Below, piece after piece: positions 1 to 10,322 of a stretch of 64,000 nt of DNA. The translations under genes were made by a program, and so were the position numbers. Position 1 is the first letter of the stretch. Every line of letters starts with the position of its first letter. Origin of the DNA: Paenibacillus sp. ACRRY (lineage in GTDB: Bacteria > Bacillota > Bacilli > Paenibacillales > Paenibacillaceae); the NCBI RefSeq assembly GCF_022346995.1, contig NZ_JAKRNM010000008.1, forward strand, positions 124,001-188,000, in the 5' to 3' direction. The notes beneath the pieces are model-generated. The model was given only the letters and a program-made list of their open reading frames with translations, ran no database searches and was not told the origin of the DNA.

Positions 1-637
1 GTTTCGGATGGTCGTTGGGACGGCCTTAACACTTCTCGTTACTATCTGCGCCGCTTATCCGCTCTCCCGTCCCGATCTGCCCATGAAGCGGCTGCTGATC
101 ATGCTGCTGTTGTTCACGATGATCTTCGATGGCGGGATTGTCCCGCAATATCTATTGATAAAAGAACTGCATCTGCTTAACACGCACTGGGTCTATGTGC
201 TGCCATCCGCTGCCAATGCTTTTCATGTACTTGTGATGATTTCGTTTTTCCGCTCCGTTCCGGATGCGCTGATCGAAGCAGCTCGTATCGACGGGGCAAG
301 GGACTTGCGAATTCTGTTCCGTATCCTGCTCCCGCTGTCCATTCCGTCTCTTGTGACGATCGGGCTCTGGAATCTGGTTTACCACATTAATGCGTTTATG
401 GATAACCTGCTTTACGTCACCGATTCATCCAAATTCGTGCTGCAGCAGGTTGTCCGCCAGATCCTCATCGAGAGCAAACTCGACCCGTTTACTACGGCGA
501 CGCTTGCAACACCGCCTGCGCCGGAGAGCTTGAAAATGGCGGCTGTCATTGTCAGCTCCTTGCCGGTAATCGTCATGTATCCTTTCCTGCTTCGATATTT
601 CGAAAAAGGAACCATGATTGGGTCTGTAAAAGGGTAG
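1..637 (+). CDS. Carbohydrate ABC transporter permease (LplC/YtcP type), 5' end outside the window
   Basis: This is an inner-membrane permease subunit of a CUT1-type sugar importer. The frame is open at the window edge before the first ATG, and the family is normally about 290 residues, so the first quarter or so is missing. Several hydrophobic segments are visible. The EAA loop that docks the ATPase reads EAARIDGA, followed by the usual PLSIPSL. The C-terminus (FEKGTMIGSVKG) is typical of this family. It ends 51 bases before the secreted beta-helix gene and is probably in the same sugar-uptake and degradation locus. The substrate cannot be read from the sequence. Confidence 0.9.
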   Translation, partial: FRMVVGTALTLLVTICAAYPLSRPDLPMKRLLIMLLLFTMIFDGGIVPQYLLIKELHLLNTHWVYVLPSAANAFHVLVMISFFRSVPDALIEAARIDGARDLRILFRILLPLSIPSLVTIGLWNLVYHINAFMDNLLYVTDSSKFVLQQVVRQILIESKLDPFTTATLATPPAPESLKMAAVIVSSLPVIVMYPFLLRYFEKGTMIGSVKG

Positions 638-688
638 TGATCGTGCGCGTTATATCTGATTGATCTTATAAGGGAGGTATTTCCGAAG

Positions 689-3600
689 ATGATGAGGAGA
701 CGGATCATTATTGCATTAATTCTGGTGTTGTTGGTGGGGTGTCTGCCGGTTACGGGAGCGAATGCGGAAGATGCGGTGAACCCTGGTACTGTCTTTTATA
801 TTTCCAATAATGGTGACGATTCGAATCCGGGAACGGAAGCCGCTCCATTCCGTACACTTGAGAAGGCCAGGGATGCGATCCGGCAATTGAAGAAGGGTTC
901 CGGGCTTCCTGAAGGCGGTGTGACGGTCTATTTAAGGGGCGGCACCTACAATAGAAGCGAAAGTTTTCTTCTGGAGGAACAGGACTCCGGTACGGAGAAT
1001 AAGCGGATAACCTACAAGGCTTATCCCGGAGAAAGCGTACGGTTGAACGGCGGTCTGGAGCTTCAAAAAAGCTGGTTTTCTCCGGTAACGGACACGAATG
1101 TCCTGGACCGAATCATCAGTGCGGATGCCAGAACGAAGGTTCTGCAGGCAGACCTGAAAGCTCAAGGCATCACCGATTACGGTGTAATGAGCCGGCATGG
1201 TTATTACAAAGCCAATGACGTCAGTCAGGTTCCTCCGATGGAGCTGTATGTCGAAGGTCAAGGCATGACCCTTGCCCGCTGGCCAAATAATGGAACGGTC
1301 CAGATGGGTACCATCACGGATCCCGGACCTACCCGCAGTGATCCAGATTTGCAGACACGCGGCGGGACCTTTACCTACAATTATGAAAGACCGGATCTCT
1401 GGGAAGAGGCGGATGACATCTGGTTGGATGGCATATTCGGTTACAGCTGGGAATGGTCGTACAACCAAGTGGCATCCATCGATACAAGCAACAAGACGAT
1501 TACCTTGGCATACGGAGAGATGAGCGGTCTGTTTACCAACTGGTACCCGGACTTCCATTTTGCCCAGAACCTGCTTGAGGAGATCGATATGCCAGGTGAA
1601 TATTACATCGACCGGAAGCAAGGCAAACTCTACTTTATGCCGACGGCTGCCTTTGAAAGTGATCATCCTGAGATCATGGTTACAATGCTTAAAACACCGA
1701 TGATTAACGCGAACAATCTTTCGCATGTGACCTTTGAGGACCTGATCCTGGAGAATGGCCGGGACTCCGCTGCAGTCATTATGGGCGGGGACAGCGTCCG
1801 ATTGGAGCACTGCGAAATACGGAATTTCTCCAATGGGGGCGTTTTGATTAATACGCAGAGCCGCTGGCTGTATAACGACTTTGCCAAAGTGGACGGAGTT
1901 AATCATGCGGTGAGCAGCTCCCATATTCATCACATCGGCGGGACCGGGGTGATTCTGAATGGGGGAGATAAGAAGACGCTTGAGCCAGGCAACAATGTCG
2001 TGGAGAATAGCCATATCCATGATTTTGCTTACTACCATAAAGCCTATAATCCGAGCATCTTCCTGACCGGTGCGGGGAACAAAGTTTCACACAACGAAAT
2101 TCATGATGCTCCCCATCCGGGAATGCTGATCTTCGGCAATGACCATCTCGTGGAATACAACAACATTTATGACGTCTGCAAAACCTTCTCGGACCTCGGT
2201 GCCATCTATATGAATCTGGGCGAGTCGCCTCAGGAACGGGGATCGATAATCCGCCGGAATTATTTCCACAATATCGGGGAAGGCAAAGCAGGGGTTCAAG
2301 GGGTATATCCCGATAACTTTACCATGGGCATTACCATTGAAGAGAACATATTTAAGGGTATGGGTAACGATGCGATTCTCAATAACGGCGGTGCTCACAT
2401 CAAGACCCGAAACAATCTTTTTATTGATGCCAAAGTACCGTATGAATATTCGGACATGTATCTAGGCGATCAACCGGATCAGCAAATCTCCAAAAACTAT
2501 ATGCCCAAATGGAAGGCGTTGTTTGAAAAGAACAACAATTTCGAAGGCACGCCGCATATGGAGAAATACCCGGAACTGGCGGATTTCTTCACAGAGAACC
2601 GGTTTTACCCGGATACCAACACGTTTCAGAACAATGTGATCTATAACCCGACGAGGAAACTAAGCGGCACGAATAATCAGGGAGCAAATGACAAGCGCAA
2701 CCTGCTCCAGTATGCGAACAACTGGATTACGGATCATGATCCCGGCTTCGTTAATCTGGCGAATGGGGATTTGAATTTGAAGGCGGATGCGGAAGTGTTC
2801 CAAAAGATCCCTGGCTTCCCGGCCATCCCTTTCAGCGAGATAGGGATCCAGGGAAAAGCCGGTCCATATTTGGCTCCGGATCACATTGCTGTGGATCGGA
2901 TCCAATTGTATGACGAGAGCGTAACCATCGGCATCGGGAAGTCATACGCTCTGTATTCCGCAGTCATTCCCTGGAACGCAACGAACCCCGCTATTCAGTA
3001 CACGTCGAGCGACCCTTCGATTGTTAAGGTGGATCAAGGTGGCAAGCTGAAGGGTGTTAGTATAGGGAATGCCACGATTACAGCCGTTTCTGCTGACAAC
3101 CCGGCCTTAAAGGATGAGATTCAGGTTACTGTTGAAGTTGGGGATGGCATTATCGATTATACCGATTTCGAAAACGGGAGAAACAGCTGGCCGACAGACC
3201 CGAACCGGAGCATTGTCGAGGTGGAAGGCGGCAACCATATGTATAAGCTCGTTAAAGGAGCAACAACGCTAAACGAGAATGAGTTTAACCATTATGAGCT
3301 GACTTTTAAGATGAAGACGCCGAAGGTCATCGCAGATGATGCCACTTTCTATGTGTTTGACCGGTTAAACTCTAGCGGAAGCGGAGGCAGGATTGGTTAC
3401 CGGAAGTATGCAAATGGAACATCTGCCTGGCTCTTGTATAATGCGGCCTGGGCTGCAGTGAAGCAGAATACGCTGGCTGCACCTGATCTGCAGCCGGATA
3501 CGGTCTATAACATGAAAGTCATTGTTAAGGGTCCGGAGATCAGTGTTTATGTGGATAACAAACTGAAGCTAAAAGCAAGTGATTCGACATTCAATGCGTC

Positions 3601-5203
3601 CGGCCAGGTAGGGTTTTATGCCGGCGGTTTCAGTGAGCTCCTGTTTGATGACATCAAATTCACGGTTCCTAGCAGGGAAGTATCCGGTTTGCTGCTGGGT
3701 GAGAGCAATACCAACATGGTCAAGGGGGAACAAAAGCAGCTGCAAGTTCAATTTGATCCGCTTGATGCCGAGAATAAGGAGGTTATCTTTCATACCTCCC
3801 AACCGGGCATTGCCGCTGTGGATGAACATGGATGGGTAACTGCTTTGGCGGAAGGCGAGGCAGATATCACCGTCACATCAGTCGCCAACCCGGAAGCATC
3901 AGCATCCGTGCGCATCGAGGTATCCGATGTGATGCACTTTACGGATTTCGATTCGGGAGCGAACGGATGGCCGGTGGACCCGAACCGCAGTATCGTAACT
4001 GTGGATGGCAACAAAAAGTATAAAATCCTCAAAGGTGCCTCGGCTCTTCATCCGAAGACATATACCGACTATGACCTTACCTTCACGCTGAAAACGCCGG
4101 CGGTCATGCCGGATACGGGAACACTATATGTATATGATCGTTCCGTCTCCAGCACATCCGGGAAAATTGCATACAAGAAGCTGGCGGACGGCACTTCACA
4201 ATGGATTCTTTATAATGGAGCATGGACAGCTCTGAAAACGACGAATCTGCCTGAAGAGGACCTGAAGCCTGATACGGAGTATACCATTCGCATCCGGGCC
4301 GAAGGTGCGGACATCCGCGTGTACGTTAACGGCGAACTTAGACTTGAAGGGTCGGATACCAAGCACAATCCATCTGGAACGGTAGGCTTCTATATTGGCG
4401 GGTTCAGTGAAATGTGGTTCGATGACATCCAGTTTTCCCTGATCGATATGGATCGAACGGCTCCTGAGACCACGGCCATCATGAGTCCGGCAGAACCGGA
4501 CGGCATGAATGGATGGTATACACAGCCTGTAACCCTTGCCTTGCATTCTTCTGAAGGCTCTTCTGAATCCGCATCCACAGAATATAGTCTGGATGGAGGG
4601 GATACCTGGCTGGTCTATCAAGACTCCCTGACCTTCAGTCAGGATGGCCGTTATTCCATTCTATATCGTTCACTGGATTCATCCGGAAACGCGGAGGAAG
4701 CGAAATCGCTCGAGTTTAATCTGGATGCTTCGGCACCCATGATTTCGGTGGCAGAGCCAATTGCTGGAGATTACACAAGCACAGAGTCTCTGAATCTGTC
4801 ATGGACGGCTGTCGATGAGGTGTCCGGGGTCGATGAATTGAAGAGTACAGCAAGGCTTGATGATCAGCAGATCGAGCAGGGAGCGGCGGTGCTTCTCTAC
4901 ACGCTGCCCCTGGGAGCTCACACCTTCACAGTAATCGCCACAGACGAAGCGGGGAATGAACAGGAAGCGGTTGTGACGTTCTCCACTTATGCAAATGTCA
5001 GCTCACTGAAAGCGCTGGTAACCCTCTTTCGGGAGAAGTCCTGGATTGATAATGGCGGGATCGCCAATAGCCTGCTTAAGAAACTGGATAATGGGAATAC
5101 GGAAGCGTTCCTCCATGAGGTTCAAGCCCAGAGTGGCAAACATATTACGGAGGAAGCAGCAGCCTACCTGCTTCGGGATGGGCAGGCTGTAACAACAGAA
5201 TAG
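689..5203 (+). CDS. Large secreted multidomain right-handed beta-helix protein
   Basis: The 1504-residue protein begins with a signal peptide (MMRRRIIIALILVLLVGCLP... ANA) after a GGGAGG ribosome site. Residues about 30-720 form a right-handed parallel beta-helix with a DUF1565-like start (FYISNNGDDSNPGT) and repeated N/H/G turns, the fold of many polysaccharide lyases and hydrolases. Then come a Big_2 Ig-like domain (about 737-817), a concanavalin-like module (about 821-994), a second Big_2 plus module copy (about 995-1250), an OmpL47-like domain (about 1255-1349), an Ig-like domain and a C-terminal FIMAH-like helical domain (about 1436-1500). The Big_2 plus module pair is a tandem duplication. 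It has no cell-wall anchor, so it is probably released or held by carbohydrate binding. I infer that it acts on the polysaccharide handled by its neighbours. The enzymatic activity is unproven. Confidence 0.85.
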   Translation: MMRRRIIIALILVLLVGCLPVTGANAEDAVNPGTVFYISNNGDDSNPGTEAAPFRTLEKARDAIRQLKKGSGLPEGGVTVYLRGGTYNRSESFLLEEQDSGTENKRITYKAYPGESVRLNGGLELQKSWFSPVTDTNVLDRIISADARTKVLQADLKAQGITDYGVMSRHGYYKANDVSQVPPMELYVEGQGMTLARWPNNGTVQMGTITDPGPTRSDPDLQTRGGTFTYNYERPDLWEEADDIWLDGIFGYSWEWSYNQVASIDTSNKTITLAYGEMSGLFTNWYPDFHFAQNLLEEIDMPGEYYIDRKQGKLYFMPTAAFESDHPEIMVTMLKTPMINANNLSHVTFEDLILENGRDSAAVIMGGDSVRLEHCEIRNFSNGGVLINTQSRWLYNDFAKVDGVNHAVSSSHIHHIGGTGVILNGGDKKTLEPGNNVVENSHIHDFAYYHKAYNPSIFLTGAGNKVSHNEIHDAPHPGMLIFGNDHLVEYNNIYDVCKTFSDLGAIYMNLGESPQERGSIIRRNYFHNIGEGKAGVQGVYPDNFTMGITIEENIFKGMGNDAILNNGGAHIKTRNNLFIDAKVPYEYSDMYLGDQPDQQISKNYMPKWKALFEKNNNFEGTPHMEKYPELADFFTENRFYPDTNTFQNNVIYNPTRKLSGTNNQGANDKRNLLQYANNWITDHDPGFVNLANGDLNLKADAEVFQKIPGFPAIPFSEIGIQGKAGPYLAPDHIAVDRIQLYDESVTIGIGKSYALYSAVIPWNATNPAIQYTSSDPSIVKVDQGGKLKGVSIGNATITAVSADNPALKDEIQVTVEVGDGIIDYTDFENGRNSWPTDPNRSIVEVEGGNHMYKLVKGATTLNENEFNHYELTFKMKTPKVIADDATFYVFDRLNSSGSGGRIGYRKYANGTSAWLLYNAAWAAVKQNTLAAPDLQPDTVYNMKVIVKGPEISVYVDNKLKLKASDSTFNASGQVGFYAGGFSELLFDDIKFTVPSREVSGLLLGESNTNMVKGEQKQLQVQFDPLDAENKEVIFHTSQPGIAAVDEHGWVTALAEGEADITVTSVANPEASASVRIEVSDVMHFTDFDSGANGWPVDPNRSIVTVDGNKKYKILKGASALHPKTYTDYDLTFTLKTPAVMPDTGTLYVYDRSVSSTSGKIAYKKLADGTSQWILYNGAWTALKTTNLPEEDLKPDTEYTIRIRAEGADIRVYVNGELRLEGSDTKHNPSGTVGFYIGGFSEMWFDDIQFSLIDMDRTAPETTAIMSPAEPDGMNGWYTQPVTLALHSSEGSSESASTEYSLDGGDTWLVYQDSLTFSQDGRYSILYRSLDSSGNAEEAKSLEFNLDASAPMISVAEPIAGDYTSTESLNLSWTAVDEVSGVDELKSTARLDDQQIEQGAAVLLYTLPLGAHTFTVIATDEAGNEQEAVVTFSTYANVSSLKALVTLFREKSWIDNGGIANSLLKKLDNGNTEAFLHEVQAQSGKHITEEAAAYLLRDGQAVTTE

Positions 5204-5210
5204 ACCACAG

Positions 5211-5250
5211 AAAGAAGCCTTTCCGATCATATTCGGAAAGGCTTCTTTCT
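5211..5250. terminator. Bidirectional rho-independent terminator
   Basis: A perfect 16-bp stem (AAAGAAGCCTTTCCGA with its complement at 5233-5248) encloses a 6-nt loop. T-rich ends on both strands fit use by the converging genes that stop at 5203 and 5256. Confidence 0.92.
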
Positions 5251-5255
5251 TATAG

Positions 5256-6227
5256 CTAATCTTGAAATTGCAGCTCGGGATAGATCCAGGCATAAGCATG
5301 ATAATGGCCGCTATTGATATTAATATTGCCCGTGATTGGACGGTGAGTGGCGACAAAACGTTCAAATTCCGGATTCTTATAGATGTTCGCCATCGCCTCA
5401 ACCAGATCGAGGGGCCATGTGCCGCCAGAGAGTTGTGCCGGGAAGATCGGACTATCGTCATATGGCCATTCCTTTAGATGCCCGTTGACATAATGGAAGA
5501 ATTGTTCAACGGCACACTGGAGGCTTTTGCCGCCCGGTGAGACCCAGCAGAACAAATCCTCTCCCGTCGTGTCCAGGATAAGCTTGGCGGCAGCCGTTAC
5601 CGGAGCGAGAGCGAAATAATGATACCACAGGGAGTGCTTGCCTCTGGAGGCTTCTTCCGGAATGAATCCTTCGATGGATAGGGAGTGGTCGAGATGTTCT
5701 TTGAGCGCGGTCACCTCTTCTGCCAAATGAAGCTTATCATCCATAAAACGATACAGCGCTAGTTGGGCATACAGACTCCAGCTCCACCAGTTGTTGCGGA
5801 GAGGGATTCGATCCCACTCCGGCAGGCACACGCGGGTCATCCATTGGGTGAACATTTCTCGCTCCTTTTCGCTCCAGTCCACGTATTCTTTGATTTCATT
5901 TGCTGCGAGAAGGAGTCCAACCCCCAGATAGGCGGATACCAATGGTCCGTCCGCACCTGTAATTTCCCGATTGACCACTGCCCAGCCCATGATGATTTCC
6001 TTCGCTTTGCTTGCATAAGCAGCTGTTCCTGACAGCCGATAGGCCAGTGCAGTCGTGTAGGCCGCTTGGGCATCCTTTTCCATCCGCCGCTTCGCGAGCG
6101 TGTGTCCCTCGGTATCCTGGTAGAAGCCGGGAATTTCCCAAGTGGCAATCGCATGACCGTTCGCAGTAAGACTCTCGTTTGCTTGATCAAGAAGAACTTC
6201 AAGTGCAGTCGGATGTTTTATATGCAT
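5256..6227 (-). CDS. PL5-like (alginate lyase family) protein
   Basis: The 323-residue, mostly helical protein resembles the alginate_lyase/PL5 (alpha/alpha)6-barrel family. I chose the ATG at 6227 because AGAGGTGGG lies 5 nt upstream; a longer start adds 12 residues without a better ribosome site. The family active site is usually NNH, but here residues 145-148 read NNWW, so the catalytic His is replaced by Trp. A candidate Tyr remains in HSLWYHYFAL. No signal peptide is visible, so it probably acts in the cytoplasm on imported oligosaccharides. It is the last gene of a minus-strand operon with the GH2 enzyme and the RhaM-like protein. The altered motif means the real substrate may differ from alginate. 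Confidence 0.72.
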   Translation of the reverse strand: MHIKHPTALEVLLDQANESLTANGHAIATWEIPGFYQDTEGHTLAKRRMEKDAQAAYTTALAYRLSGTAAYASKAKEIIMGWAVVNREITGADGPLVSAYLGVGLLLAANEIKEYVDWSEKEREMFTQWMTRVCLPEWDRIPLRNNWWSWSLYAQLALYRFMDDKLHLAEEVTALKEHLDHSLSIEGFIPEEASRGKHSLWYHYFALAPVTAAAKLILDTTGEDLFCWVSPGGKSLQCAVEQFFHYVNGHLKEWPYDDSPIFPAQLSGGTWPLDLVEAMANIYKNPEFERFVATHRPITGNININSGHYHAYAWIYPELQFQD

Positions 6228-6299
6228 GGAACCCACCTCTTTTGAAATGGAATGATCTATCAATATCCTTGTCGCAGTATCAGATACGGAAAAGTAGAC

Positions 6300-9200
6300 T
6301 TACTTGGGCTCCACATCATCCAGGGTCAGACGATATTGAAGATGCCTCATGTATGAACCGTCTGCGTTCCTAAATACCATTCCGAACCGGATGTCCTCAC
6401 CGGCTCCTTGCACGATGGCGATCAGACGATTAATACCGGCACGCAGCTCGATATGCTTCTCTGGATTGGGCACACGGCACCCGTTCAGATAAATCTCATA
6501 TTCACAATTTGTGTTGACTTGAAGCTTACCTCGAAGGGTACCATCGACCGGATTATATGAAGGGTCCAAACCATGAACGAAACAGCTCAGGAACCAGCGC
6601 TCATCCCCAGGGTCCTGGATAAGAAAGGCACCGTCCGAAGAGCTTCGCTCTTTCTTCAGCATCCAGCCGTAGAGCCCCTCGCCCAGATTGTTCAGCGAGA
6701 ATTCCGGATCTGTATAATAGGCCTTCATTGCCTCGTAATTGACCCAAGGCTTGCAAGGCAGTGCCATGACCTTTTCAATCGACCAGTGCGCGTCTGTTTT
6801 GGAGCTGTGAAGAAGACCGTCGTCTATGGCGGCCCTCAGATTGGCCAAAAGTCGGCTATATAAGCGTATGGACTTGGCGGAATCCGGTTCAAGGAGCAGT
6901 TGAGATAAAATGATACATCCTTGTTCTGGTTCCGCTTGCAGTACGAAACTCCCGGCAGGACGCTGATGATCCCGGTTTAACTCCACCAATGCCAGCCTGC
7001 TGTATTCCGACGTATGCCCATGCACAAAATAATCCTTCCATGCTGTCCCTTCTACGCTTGCACATAGTACCGCTGCATCGGTCGTATGTAGACTGTAAGA
7101 GGCCAAGGGACGATTAACAACTTCTCTGGGCGAGAGAAAAACCTTATCGAAACCGAACAGGTCAACCGGACTTAATCCTTGGACCGCAGGTCTATCGTAA
7201 TTCGCCTCCAAGTGGTACGTTTCATGCTTCAGGATCGAGACAGGACGCTTCAACAGTGCAGATAGGGCGGCTTCATGACCTGGAGCAGCGGGAAGGACGA
7301 CGAGTTTACCACCATGCCGAACATATTCATTCAACAGGGAGATGGAATCCCGATCCAACAGGAGGTTTGGCTCAACGACAAGCAGTTGATATGTCGCAAG
7401 AAGGCTGCTTGTGATAGTCTCAAGCACGTCGAAGGAAAGGCCAAGGGACCGCAGGAAATGCTCTGCTGCTCCTCCCGGTTCGACCCATGCACCCGTTCGA
7501 ATCGATATCGTTTCAACGTTTCCTGCATAAGCGAGCATGTTGCGCAGCAAGCAGCAGGCCGCAGGGACGGTATTGAAGTGCTCCATGAGCTGCAATTGAT
7601 TAGCGATGAAGAAGCCGCTGCCGTCCCGGTATTCCAGAAGAGGTGACCACAGATCCCCGCCATCTCCCAAATCCCCTGCGCTGCATTCCAGAATCATATT
7701 GAAGTTGCCCTTGATCGGTTTCTCGAAAGCGGCGTGGATGATAGGAGGAGGACCATCCTCACGTATCTTTTCGTCCCAATACATCAAATCATCATTGTCC
7801 AAGCCCTGAAGGATGGGATGGGTATAGCTGCCCGCGTGGGCACGGATGAAATCCTGCCGCGAAATCGTCAAATGACCCAGAGACAGATGGAGCTGCTCCA
7901 ACAGCAGAAGACGCCCGCCCCTCCGTACATAATTTTGGAGCGCCATCTCCAGTTGACCGTCCTCATCCTCCAGCCCGCTGCCTGCAACGACGAGGTGATT
8001 AGGTGAAAGCTCACCAAGCTGTTCAAGTGGAATTCGTCTGCATTCAGGGACAAGGACGTTTATCCGATCGAAGTCTTCGTCCCGACCTATGTAGGCCACA
8101 GGTCGGCCTATAGAGACAGGGGTGGTTTTATAATGTGAGGGATACAGTTTGTACTGCAAATTCAGCTCATGAACGAGCTTGTCATCGTGAAACATTACAG
8201 CATGAATGTGTATAGCGGCTACATCCTTAACAGGCTCAGGTTTCCAGGTTACGGTCACGATCTCATGATCCGTCGGTTCTTGGTCGAATAGGAAGAGCTC
8301 CTGGTGAAGGAGTCTGCCTTCCTGACGTACTTTGCATTCAATCCGAGTTTGACTTGAATGGAAGGTATCGTTATAGACATCAAAGCTTCTGGAAATCGGT
8401 CCATCATCGAAGAAGGAACGGTTGTATTCTGCCGGTATCATGGTAGCGGGCTTGAAAGAGGCTTCCATAATCGGGAAGGACGGGTTCTTCATATAAAGCG
8501 GGTATTCCTTCGGAAGAAGACCGTTATTCAGCGTGAGCGCGTATTTCGGAATGACTTTTGGTTTTGGTCCCGGCGTATCTGGAGCGGATGGAGGAAGCAC
8601 AATATCGCGTTCCGGCATGGCCCGCATGAAATAATGGGCGAAGTTAAAGGTGGAGATTCCGGAAACGCCTTGCCGCCTCGCATATTCCACGAACAGCCGC
8701 TCCTTCTCGGCCAGACCTCGGATACATTCATCCGTGTTTCGATACGCGGCCAAGCCTACGTACATGCTGCTGTTCTGGGGACAGACATACCACCAGCCGC
8801 CATGCTCGCCGAATACGAGAGGTGCCTTCCGATCCCATGCGTCAATAGTGCCATCTATGTTATAGTGTCTGCTCTCCACCTCCGTGAGTTCTTGGGGGAG
8901 GAGACGGTTATCGCCTTCTGCGATAATCGGGCGGGTAGGATCTAACTCACGAATGAGGTTCATCATGGAAGGCATATGCTGCTTGAATATATCGCGGCCG
9001 TCCACCCAGCGCATCTCGTTCTGCAAGCTCCACAGGATAATGGATGGATGATTACGGTCACGCTCTACCAGTCTGCGGACATGGGCTGTGCAGTTCGCGA
9101 TATAAGCGGGATGATCTGCAGGCATGGATTTGCTCGAACCGTAGATGGCCGTTTCATCCACAATCAGCATGCCCATCTCATCGGCGATATCCAGATAATA

Positions 9201-10292
9201 GGTCGGATAAGGCGCGGCATGCAGCCGAACACAGTTAACTCCGGCCTCCTTGCACATGCCATACCAGGTGCGTACGTACTCCTGCGTTTGTTGAATGGCA
9301 CCCTGGAAATGCCAGGAGTCACCGCGCAAGTTAATAGGCGTACCGTTAAGGATAAACAGCGAACCCTCGGTCCAGATCTCACGGAAGCCGAATGGCTGTT
9401 CCACCCGGTCGATAACCCGGTCACCGTCCAGAAGCACAAGCTCCAAGCTGTACAAGAAAGGCTGCTCCGGATTCCAGTACTTGGCGTCCTCCCAATCCAG
9501 GCGGAACGTGAGCCGGCTTGAATCCCCTTGGCCGCTTACGGCTAACACATCAGCTTCAGCCTGAAGAATGGGGGAGGACGCCGAATCACTGTTTTCGCGC
9601 ACATGAAGAATAGCCTTGGGGGATGTCTTCAAGGAGGAAGTCAAGGGATGGATTACCGCAGCATCTACTTCCAGCCGATTCTTCCGTACCGACGTTCGGA
9701 TCGTTACATCGGTAAGCGAGATATCCGGCCGACTTTCCAGATATACGTCCTGCCATATCCCTCTGGCAATCGAACCAAACCACGAGCCTGCAAGACCCGT
9801 GATTTTCTGTTGACCTGAAGGAATCTCAACCTTGTCAAAGCTGCCGCAGACCACATGAAGTTCGTGCTCCGTATCCTTTCTGACCAGTTCGGTAATCTCC
9901 ACGAGAAGAGGCAGGTAACCATCCTCCCACATGGCTACGAGATGATGGTCGAGATACACGGCAGCCTTTTGCATGATCCCGTCCATACGGAGGAAGAGGC
10001 GTGTCCCTGGTTCATTCATGGATGGAGGCACCCGGAATGACCGGTGAAGAACTCCCGCTTCGGCTTGCGCCCACTCCTTCGGATATTGAAATACATCATA
10101 TGGCGCATATTCGTACTCGGGAATGATCCCGAAGCTCTTTCCCGGAGGCCTTTCGTAGGAGCTTCTCCAGCTGGAGGGGACTTGAACCTTTTGCTCTTCG
10201 TAAACCAGCTCTGCAGGAAGCCCGAAGCCAGTGCCCTGCTTATACAAAGGCATGAAATTCCATTCACCGTTTAAGCAATATTGAGTTCGCAT
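6300..10292 (-). CDS. Large glycoside hydrolase family 2 protein
   Basis: The 1330-residue protein is read from the ATG at 10292, which has AAAGGAG about 10 nt upstream; a start at 10319 lacks such a site. The N-terminal part has the GH2 jelly-roll (LNGEWNF), an immunoglobulin-like domain and a TIM barrel. The acid/base is E426 in LWSLQNEMRW, and the probable nucleophile is E496 in VFGEHGGWW. The spacing of 70 fits the family. The roughly 700 residues after the barrel are unusual; part of them (near NHLVVAGSGLEDEDGQLEMA) resembles the amidotransferase-like domain seen in other glycosidases. No signal peptide is seen. It probably removes a terminal beta-linked sugar or uronate in the cytoplasm. 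The exact specificity is not readable. Confidence 0.88.
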   Translation of the reverse strand: MRTQYCLNGEWNFMPLYKQGTGFGLPAELVYEEQKVQVPSSWRSSYERPPGKSFGIIPEYEYAPYDVFQYPKEWAQAEAGVLHRSFRVPPSMNEPGTRLFLRMDGIMQKAAVYLDHHLVAMWEDGYLPLLVEITELVRKDTEHELHVVCGSFDKVEIPSGQQKITGLAGSWFGSIARGIWQDVYLESRPDISLTDVTIRTSVRKNRLEVDAAVIHPLTSSLKTSPKAILHVRENSDSASSPILQAEADVLAVSGQGDSSRLTFRLDWEDAKYWNPEQPFLYSLELVLLDGDRVIDRVEQPFGFREIWTEGSLFILNGTPINLRGDSWHFQGAIQQTQEYVRTWYGMCKEAGVNCVRLHAAPYPTYYLDIADEMGMLIVDETAIYGSSKSMPADHPAYIANCTAHVRRLVERDRNHPSIILWSLQNEMRWVDGRDIFKQHMPSMMNLIRELDPTRPIIAEGDNRLLPQELTEVESRHYNIDGTIDAWDRKAPLVFGEHGGWWYVCPQNSSMYVGLAAYRNTDECIRGLAEKERLFVEYARRQGVSGISTFNFAHYFMRAMPERDIVLPPSAPDTPGPKPKVIPKYALTLNNGLLPKEYPLYMKNPSFPIMEASFKPATMIPAEYNRSFFDDGPISRSFDVYNDTFHSSQTRIECKVRQEGRLLHQELFLFDQEPTDHEIVTVTWKPEPVKDVAAIHIHAVMFHDDKLVHELNLQYKLYPSHYKTTPVSIGRPVAYIGRDEDFDRINVLVPECRRIPLEQLGELSPNHLVVAGSGLEDEDGQLEMALQNYVRRGGRLLLLEQLHLSLGHLTISRQDFIRAHAGSYTHPILQGLDNDDLMYWDEKIREDGPPPIIHAAFEKPIKGNFNMILECSAGDLGDGGDLWSPLLEYRDGSGFFIANQLQLMEHFNTVPAACCLLRNMLAYAGNVETISIRTGAWVEPGGAAEHFLRSLGLSFDVLETITSSLLATYQLLVVEPNLLLDRDSISLLNEYVRHGGKLVVLPAAPGHEAALSALLKRPVSILKHETYHLEANYDRPAVQGLSPVDLFGFDKVFLSPREVVNRPLASYSLHTTDAAVLCASVEGTAWKDYFVHGHTSEYSRLALVELNRDHQRPAGSFVLQAEPEQGCIILSQLLLEPDSAKSIRLYSRLLANLRAAIDDGLLHSSKTDAHWSIEKVMALPCKPWVNYEAMKAYYTDPEFSLNNLGEGLYGWMLKKERSSSDGAFLIQDPGDERWFLSCFVHGLDPSYNPVDGTLRGKLQVNTNCEYEIYLNGCRVPNPEKHIELRAGINRLIAIVQGAGEDIRFGMVFRNADGSYMRHLQYRLTLDDVEPK

Positions 10293-10322
10293 GGTAGGAA
10301 TACTCCTTTCGTTTGACATTCG

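Noticed and set aside
932-2038. Long minus-strand open frame of 368 codons
   Set aside because: It lies entirely within the beta-helix gene, lacks a ribosome site and has no family-like pattern. It is a shadow of the real gene.
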